Assembly (NCBI GenBank): GCA_039931245.1
Contig: JBDTSH010000016.1
Coordinates: 136,758 to 200,757 of the forward strand
Direction: 5' to 3'
Length of the DNA: 64,000 nucleotides
Source: UBA4729 sp039931245
GTDB lineage: Bacteria > Patescibacteriota > Saccharimonadia > Saccharimonadales > UBA4665
The notes under the pieces are model-generated. The model was given only the letters and a program-made list of their open reading frames with translations, was not told the DNA's origin and searched no databases. A program made the translations under genes and the position numbers. Positions 59,173 to 64,000 of this stretch are shown here, in pieces; the first letter of the stretch is position 1, and every line of letters starts with the position of its first letter.

Positions 59173-59210
59173 GTAGCATTAAATTAGGCACAAACATAGG
59201 AGAGTACAAG

Positions 59211-59873
59211 ATGAAACAATATACATACACTTTAGTAGCGCTGAGCCTGATAGGCGCCGCATTACTTTTGCCCGGCGTTGCTTCGGCGAACATGATAATT
59301 GATCAAAATAGCACAACAACTAGTTCCTCAGCCGACGAGCAAAAAGGCCAGGCTATTTACACACAGCTGCAGAACAAACAGACGAGCTGTGCCAAACTGA
59401 CTAATGACGATTTTGATGTCATGGGCGACTTCTTCTTGGGCCGGATGATGGGCAGCGCCCACGACAGCATGGACCAGCAAATGACTCAGCATATCGGCGC
59501 CAACGGTGAGCGTCAAGCGCATATCGCTATGGGACAACGTTTGAGCGGTTGTAACGTCAACGCCAGCTACCCCAGTTCGGCCAGCAACTACCCGGCAATG
59601 GCTTGGACGGGCATGACTGGCAGCAACGGTCCCAACGATACCAACGGCAGCGATTGGAATATGATGGGTTATCGTAACGCCTCGTGGTTGGGATCGGACA
59701 CAGCCTATTCTCTGTTGTTTGCCATAGTCGCTATCGCCGGCGTTGCCGCTTGGTTGTATTATCGCCCGCGCACTGCGTCAACACCACTCGACACAATTAA
59801 GCTCCGTTATGCCAAAGGCGAACTTACCAAAAATGAGTTTGAGCAACTGAAGAACGGTCTGGACGCTAAATAA
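59211..59873 (+). CDS. secreted/anchored SHOCT-domain protein
   Basis: 220 residues: signal peptide (~1-27), Met/His/Gln-rich exposed part (RMMGSAHDSMDQQMTQHIG, possible Cu(I) ligands) with two Cys, one membrane helix (~163-183) and a cytoplasmic SHOCT domain (PLDTIKLRYAKGELTKNEFE). AGGAG before ATG. Common partner of copper ATPases. Confidence 0.8.
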   Translation: MKQYTYTLVALSLIGAALLLPGVASANMIIDQNSTTTSSSADEQKGQAIYTQLQNKQTSCAKLTNDDFDVMGDFFLGRMMGSAHDSMDQQMTQHIGANGERQAHIAMGQRLSGCNVNASYPSSASNYPAMAWTGMTGSNGPNDTNGSDWNMMGYRNASWLGSDTAYSLLFAIVAIAGVAAWLYYRPRTASTPLDTIKLRYAKGELTKNEFEQLKNGLDAK

Positions 59874-59892
59874 TTTGAAGGAGGCACATACC

Positions 59893-60168
59893 ATGAAGCT
59901 GACTAACATTAATTTGGCCAACGCGATTGCGGTCACCACGGCTGTGCTATGGGTAGTGTGTTCAGCTTTCGTGGCAGCCTTCCCCGTATTCTCGGCCAGT
60001 GTAACAAAGTGGTGGCTGCATGGTATGCAGCTGTCGGCTGGTGGCTCGTTTCACCTTGATGTGGCTAATTTCATAGGGGGTGGCACGACACTAATATTCT
60101 CGGCGTGGGTTGCCGGTTACATCTTAGGCTGGAGCCTAGCGCTCTTCACACCTCAGCCGCAAGTTTAG
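59893..60168 (+). CDS. DUF5676-like two-span membrane protein
   Basis: 91 residues from ATG 59893 with GGAGG eight bases upstream. Two membrane helices (~10-32, ~62-85) with WWLHGM between. Typical neighbour of copper-type P1B ATPases; role unknown. Confidence 0.75.
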   Translation: MKLTNINLANAIAVTTAVLWVVCSAFVAAFPVFSASVTKWWLHGMQLSAGGSFHLDVANFIGGGTTLIFSAWVAGYILGWSLALFTPQPQV

Positions 60169-60191
60169 TTTGTTAATGCCGACAGGGAGTC

Positions 60192-60332
60192 ATGATAGTA
60201 GGGATTATACTTATACTAGTTGTCGCCGCAGTTTTGTATGCTGCCCCTATCTTCAAGGAAGACACGACATATTTTATATTGCATCTTTTCCAACTGAACC
60301 AAGCGAACGAGTCCGCCAATATTAAAGTTTGA
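60192..60332 (+). CDS. small single-span membrane protein (46 aa)
   Basis: ATG 60192 preceded by AGGGAG; 46 residues: membrane helix (IVGIILILVVAAVLY) and an exposed tail FKEDTTYFILHLFQLNQANE. Lies in the gap between DUF5676 and the HMBD protein in the same direction. Not recognised. Confidence 0.55.
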   Translation: MIVGIILILVVAAVLYAAPIFKEDTTYFILHLFQLNQANESANIKV

Positions 60333-60353
60333 GTTAAAAGGGAAAGTCATAAT

Positions 60354-60719
60354 ATGCCCAGCCACGATATATCACTCGCAGATAAAATTAACGATAAAGC
60401 CGCGACATCATACGCCTGCCCGATGCACCTTGATGTTCGACAGAACGGCCCAGGCAAGTGTTCGGAGTGTGGCATGAATCTGTTAGCTAGTACGGACCCT
60501 CACATCGACGCTGCCCAGCCAATGAATTGTTGCCACGGACCTTCGCAGGTATCACCAGCGTCGAGCCAGACGCTCGCTTACGATTGTCCAATGCACCCCG
60601 AGATTCAGCACAATGAGCTCGGCCAATATCCGACCTGCGGAATGAATCTCGCAGCAGTATCCAGTAAACCTGGCGGCCTGATGAGACGACTATTTGGTCG
60701 ACACGACCGCAACGCTTAG
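60354..60719 (+). CDS. protein with two heavy-metal-binding domains
   Basis: 121 residues with two copies of the CPMH-x-PG-x-C-x-x-CGMNL type domain: residues ~22-43 (CPMHLDVRQNGPGKCSECGM) and ~77-98 (CPMHPEIQHNELGQYPTCGM). The second has one Cys replaced by Tyr (QYPTCG). Central NCCHG adds ligands. Likely a cytoplasmic copper/silver carrier handing metal to the ATPase encoded next. Confidence 0.85.
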   Translation: MPSHDISLADKINDKAATSYACPMHLDVRQNGPGKCSECGMNLLASTDPHIDAAQPMNCCHGPSQVSPASSQTLAYDCPMHPEIQHNELGQYPTCGMNLAAVSSKPGGLMRRLFGRHDRNA

Positions 60720-60753
60720 ATAGCACGTATTCGATTAACTAAAGAGGATCATT

Positions 60754-62910
60754 ATGAAAACACCCACTCATCGCGAACCTGAACTACAAGATGCAGCCGC
60801 CGAAAATAGACCGACGGTCGCCTACACTTGCCCGATGCACACCGATATTCAGCAAGCTAAACCAGGTTTTTGCGCCGAGTGCGGGATGAACCTAGTTCGC
60901 ACCAAGAAAAAAGCGTCTCCCCCTGATAGCCATGGCGAAGCTGATAAGCATGCTGGCCACAGTCCCAATATGTTCAAGCAGAAGTTTTGGTGGAGTCTGG
61001 CACTGACTACCCCGGTGCTGATTTTTTCTAACTCAGTACAGCATTGGCTACACTACAGTCTGGCATTTAGCGGCAGCGAGTACATATCCCCGCTGTTTGG
61101 GCTGATTTTGTTCTGGTATGCCGGTTTGGTATTTCTAAAAAGCGCCAAAGTAGAGATTCAGGGCCGTCAACCAGGCATGATGACACTTATATCGATGGCC
61201 ATCACCGTAGCCTTGGGCTACAGTCTCGCCATAAGCCTGCATCTATTAAAGGGGATGGACTTCTGGTGGGAACTGGCCACGCTGATTACGGTTATGATAT
61301 TTGGTCACTGGATGGAAATGGCTTCAGTCCAACGGGCTCAGGGTGCCCTTCAAGAGCTAGCCAAGCTACTCCCCGATGAAGCCGAATTACTGGCGAAAAA
61401 TGGCGACATAAAAACGGTCGCAGTCAGCCAGCTAAAAGTCGGCGACGAAGTGCTCGTTCGCCCTGGGGCCAAGATCCCGGCCGATGGCGAGGTTGTCAAG
61501 GGTGAATCCGACGTTGACGAAGCCATGTTAACCGGCGAGTCTAAAGCCGTCAAGAAAACGGTCCACGCCCGAGTTGTCGCCGGCACAATAAATGGCAGCG
61601 GTTCGCTGGCGGTGAAAGTCACAAAAGTTGGTGATGAGACGGCATTGGCCGGCATTATGAAGTTGGTCGCTGACGCCCAGCAAAGCAAATCTAAAACGCA
61701 AATCCTGGCCGATCGGGCCGCTTTTTATCTGACTTTCGTGGCGATCGGGGCGGCTTTGGCTACTGCAATCGGTTGGTTCGTGTTTAGCGATCAACCAGCG
61801 ACGTTTATCCTCGCCCGGGTAGTAACAGTACTGGTCATTGCCTGCCCGCACGCCTTAGGGCTGGCCATTCCCTTAGTAACGGCGATTTCGACTAGCTTGG
61901 CGGCTAAAAATGGCCTATTGATTCGGCAGCGTATGGCGCTGGAGGCCGCTCGTAATATTGACGTCGTTCTGTTTGATAAAACAGGCACCCTCACGAAAGG
62001 TGAACAAGGGGTAGTCGATACCATGGCAATCGGCGACACGCGAGCCATGTTGGCTCTAGCGGCGGCGGTGGAAGCTGAATCCGAGCACCCGATCGCCCGA
62101 GCCATCGTGGCGGCAGCCAAAGGCCAAAATCTCGCGCTTCAGCCAATAGGCGGATTTGCCTCGCTCGTCGGCCGCGGTGCCAAAGCGATAATCAATGGCC
62201 GGACTATATATGTCGGTAGTCCCCTGTTGGCTAAAGAGCAGCATGTCACGATTCCAGCGGCCATCAGCGCCGCGACGACACAGGCTTCCCAAGACGGCAA
62301 AACGGTCATCTACGTTATAGAAGGTACGTCAATTCTTGGAGCTATTATGCTGGCCGATGTTATTCGCGAGGAGTCCAAAGAGGCAGTCGCCACCCTCCAC
62401 GCCATGGGTAAGCGCGTCGCCATGTTGACCGGCGATGCCGAAGGTGTGGCAGCTTGGGTCGCCAAGGAGCTCGGTATCAAAGAATACTTTGCCGAAGTCC
62501 TACCCGAGAATAAGGCCGCCACTGTGAAGCGGCTGCAGGCCGATGGCAGTAAAGTTGCTATGGTGGGTGACGGTGTTAACGACGCACCAGCCCTGACTCA
62601 AGCCGACATCGGCATCGCCATTGGCGCCGGTACGGACGTCGCCATCGAGTCAGCCGGCATCGTACTGGCCAGCAGTGATCCGCGCGGGGTAGCTAAAGTT
62701 GTCAAGTTGTCGAAAGCAACCTATCGTAAGATGCTGCAGAACTTAGCCTGGGCAACTGGCTATAACGCGTTGGCCCTTCCCCTCGCCGCCGGGGTAACTG
62801 CGGGCTTTGGTTTCGTCCTGTCGCCGGCCATAGGGGCCGTACTCATGTCGGTATCCACTATTATTGTCGCCATTAACGCTCAGTTCTTGCGAAAGCTAAA
62901 GTTCTCTTAG
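60754..62910 (+). CDS. P1B-type heavy-metal ATPase (CopB-like, CPH motif)
   Basis: 718 residues. N-terminal heavy-metal-binding domain (25-48) and a His-rich linker, then about eight membrane helices. TGES at 260-263, CPH at 364-366 in VIACPHALGLA, DKTGTLT at 408-414, SEHPIARA near 440 and GDGVNDAP near 610. CPH marks the CopB subgroup (Cu(II)/Cu(I)/Ag export) rather than CPC CopA. Final gene of the copper operon. Confidence 0.95.
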   Translation: MKTPTHREPELQDAAAENRPTVAYTCPMHTDIQQAKPGFCAECGMNLVRTKKKASPPDSHGEADKHAGHSPNMFKQKFWWSLALTTPVLIFSNSVQHWLHYSLAFSGSEYISPLFGLILFWYAGLVFLKSAKVEIQGRQPGMMTLISMAITVALGYSLAISLHLLKGMDFWWELATLITVMIFGHWMEMASVQRAQGALQELAKLLPDEAELLAKNGDIKTVAVSQLKVGDEVLVRPGAKIPADGEVVKGESDVDEAMLTGESKAVKKTVHARVVAGTINGSGSLAVKVTKVGDETALAGIMKLVADAQQSKSKTQILADRAAFYLTFVAIGAALATAIGWFVFSDQPATFILARVVTVLVIACPHALGLAIPLVTAISTSLAAKNGLLIRQRMALEAARNIDVVLFDKTGTLTKGEQGVVDTMAIGDTRAMLALAAAVEAESEHPIARAIVAAAKGQNLALQPIGGFASLVGRGAKAIINGRTIYVGSPLLAKEQHVTIPAAISAATTQASQDGKTVIYVIEGTSILGAIMLADVIREESKEAVATLHAMGKRVAMLTGDAEGVAAWVAKELGIKEYFAEVLPENKAATVKRLQADGSKVAMVGDGVNDAPALTQADIGIAIGAGTDVAIESAGIVLASSDPRGVAKVVKLSKATYRKMLQNLAWATGYNALALPLAAGVTAGFGFVLSPAIGAVLMSVSTIIVAINAQFLRKLKFS

Positions 62911-63014
62911 GGCCATTGTGAGCAGTCAGTTAACTTTCTGGTGGCGCCTGCCTTGCTGGCCTGCGATGAAAGCTCCAGCCTCTCATCCTGACGCCGGCCG
63001 ACTCGTAGTAGAGT

Positions 63015-63599
63015 CTAGCTAGGCAAATAGGACAAATCGGCCGCGGCCTGTTTGAGCATCGGTAGCAATTGGGCAATCCGGGCCGGCGTCAGCGACTGAC
63101 CCGTTTGGAAAATCTGCTTTTGCAGTTCATAGTTCGCGATGACTTCACGGTCAAACAAGCCGGCCAGACGGGGGCTCAGTTCGCTTAGTATGAGAGCGGT
63201 GGAATATTGGTCATCCTCGCCGGAGAAAACGACGTCTTCCCGGTATTGCCCCGCCTCGTCTCGAAAGATAGTGTGCACTTCATTATTGTCGTCATTATCG
63301 TCAACCCAATGGTCGAGAGTGATAAACTCGCCAAACTCGTCATATTCAAAACACAGGACCGGTCGAATGCCCGTCTGGTCAGCCTCCCGGGGGATTGGGC
63401 TATAGTCGACGACGACTTCGCGCAGGAATGGTGAGAACGGTCGCTCGGACGGATTGTCGCCTTCGATTTCGACTTGAAGATAGGGACCCAACCAGGTCAC
63501 TTCCTGCCCCGGTGTGCGCTCATGGGCGGCCACAATGCCATTATAGATTTGGCTGGCCGTGTTATTGAGGATGATATCGAAACTTTCCGGGCTAGTCAT
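63015..63599 (-). CDS. hypothetical protein, paralogue of 49350-49943
   Basis: 194 residues, soluble and acidic. Shares YSPIPRE, IRPVLCFEYDEFGE, HWVDDNDDNNEV and YELQKQIFQTGQ with the other copy, and about half of all positions. Function unknown. No promoter of the leaderless form is evident. Confidence 0.65.
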   Translation of the reverse strand: MTSPESFDIILNNTASQIYNGIVAAHERTPGQEVTWLGPYLQVEIEGDNPSERPFSPFLREVVVDYSPIPREADQTGIRPVLCFEYDEFGEFITLDHWVDDNDDNNEVHTIFRDEAGQYREDVVFSGEDDQYSTALILSELSPRLAGLFDREVIANYELQKQIFQTGQSLTPARIAQLLPMLKQAAADLSYLPS

Positions 63600-63636
63600 A
63601 GCTATATTATCGCATTTTAGCTACACCATGTCAAAA

Positions 63637-63951
63637 CTAGGTGGTTGGGTAGATTGGTTTCCGGCCGGATGGCCCACTGACCCGCTCACGGTATATGTCG
63701 CAAAATATATTCTCGTTGATGGCAGCGAATAGCTCTTGATTACTCATCTCGCCAAAGTCAGCCCCCAGGTCGACGTATTGATCGACGCTGCGGCAGAGCT
63801 TGTATATCATGCCGATATTGCTACTTTCAGGCACTATTCCGCGGAATAGTTGCTGAATCATTAAATAACAGGGATAAATGCAATAATTATTTTCCTCTTC
63901 TTTTCTATATCTATAGAGTAGGAATAAATCAACGTCAAGGGCAATTACCAT
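63637..63951 (-). CDS. hypothetical protein, start uncertain
   Basis: Open frame of 104 codons. The first 29 residues are odd in composition; ATG 63864 (MIQQLFRGIVPESSNIGMIY) is a more natural start, with TTATTT directly before it. The remaining ~75 residues are soluble and not recognised. A plus-strand frame starts at 63950 and leaves the window. Confidence 0.4.
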   Translation of the reverse strand: MVIALDVDLFLLYRYRKEEENNYCIYPCYLMIQQLFRGIVPESSNIGMIYKLCRSVDQYVDLGADFGEMSNQELFAAINENIFCDIYRERVSGPSGRKPIYPTT

Positions 63952-64000
63952 GCAACAACCCTACTACCTCACTAAACAACAAATCGACACACTTAAACTA
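63950..64000 (+). CDS. start of a truncated plus-strand ORF
   Basis: ATG 63950 opens a frame (MQQPYYLTKQQIDTLKL) to the window end. Upstream is AT-rich with TATAGAGT-like boxes (~63910). Only 17 codons are visible, so no identification. Confidence 0.35.
   Translation, partial: MQQPYYLTKQQIDTLKL

Noticed and set aside
1..64000. CRISPR arrays, rRNA genes, transposases, prophage structural genes
   Set aside because: Looked for and not seen on either strand.

Overview
The window looks like a chromosomal segment of an ultra-small, host-dependent bacterium of the Patescibacteria (CPR), most probably Candidatus Saccharibacteria (TM7). This is inferred from compact housekeeping gene order, replication and repair proteins that lack zinc modules (RecR, DnaX), a thymidylate kinase fused to two ThyX-like domains, a Lys/Ala-rich extension on ribosomal protein L1, many small secreted or membrane proteins of unknown family, and almost no biosynthetic genes. 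No rRNA, CRISPR array, transposase or integrase is visible.

Layout. (1) 1-6160: a minus-strand group of nucleotide house-cleaning and modification genes (MazG-like, RdgB-like, Nudix, adenylate-kinase-like, B12-type radical SAM, methyltransferase) lying downstream of tRNA-Gln. (2) 6227-16551: envelope genes (VanY-type peptidase, alpha/beta hydrolase, two GT4 glycosyltransferases, AI-2E transporter) and housekeeping genes (cysS, DHH phosphoesterase, recR, ybaB, a GT39-like membrane protein). (3) 16582-22900: dnaB, dnaX, rplJ-rplL with an L10-type leader, and threonine deaminase preceded by what reads as an Ile-rich leader peptide and attenuator. (4) 22979-38693: two unknown proteins, the dcd/tmk-ThyX dTTP operon, an MprF-like protein, the secE-nusG-rplK-rplA region, a GT2 glycosyltransferase, a PAS histidine kinase and a YgjP-like metallopeptidase. 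(5) 38933-42264: an AT-rich island behind tRNA-Trp, holding small genes and a RelB/RelE-type toxin-antitoxin pair between degenerate copies of the tRNA 3' half. (6) 42696-54001: an ABC exporter with an SGNH hydrolase, a pilin-like protein, and several lineage-restricted paralogues. (7) 54002-63599: a CHAP hydrolase, a thioredoxin-like/CcdA redox operon, and a copper-type resistance locus (two CsoR/RcnR-like regulators, DUF3105, SHOCT, heavy-metal-binding domain protein, P1B ATPase) with G-tract palindromic operators.

The strongest unexplained signals are: tRNA-anchored arrays of small gene cassettes whose boundaries mimic the tRNA 3' half (both tRNA genes in the window); a recurring extended -10 box (TGnTATnnT) 6-9 nt before start codons, implying widespread leaderless transcription; a leaderless leader-peptide attenuator for ilvA; and twin metal-sensor genes that share 198 identical base pairs while one copy has a scrambled N-terminus. 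Functional names rest on motif reading only; no database search was made.
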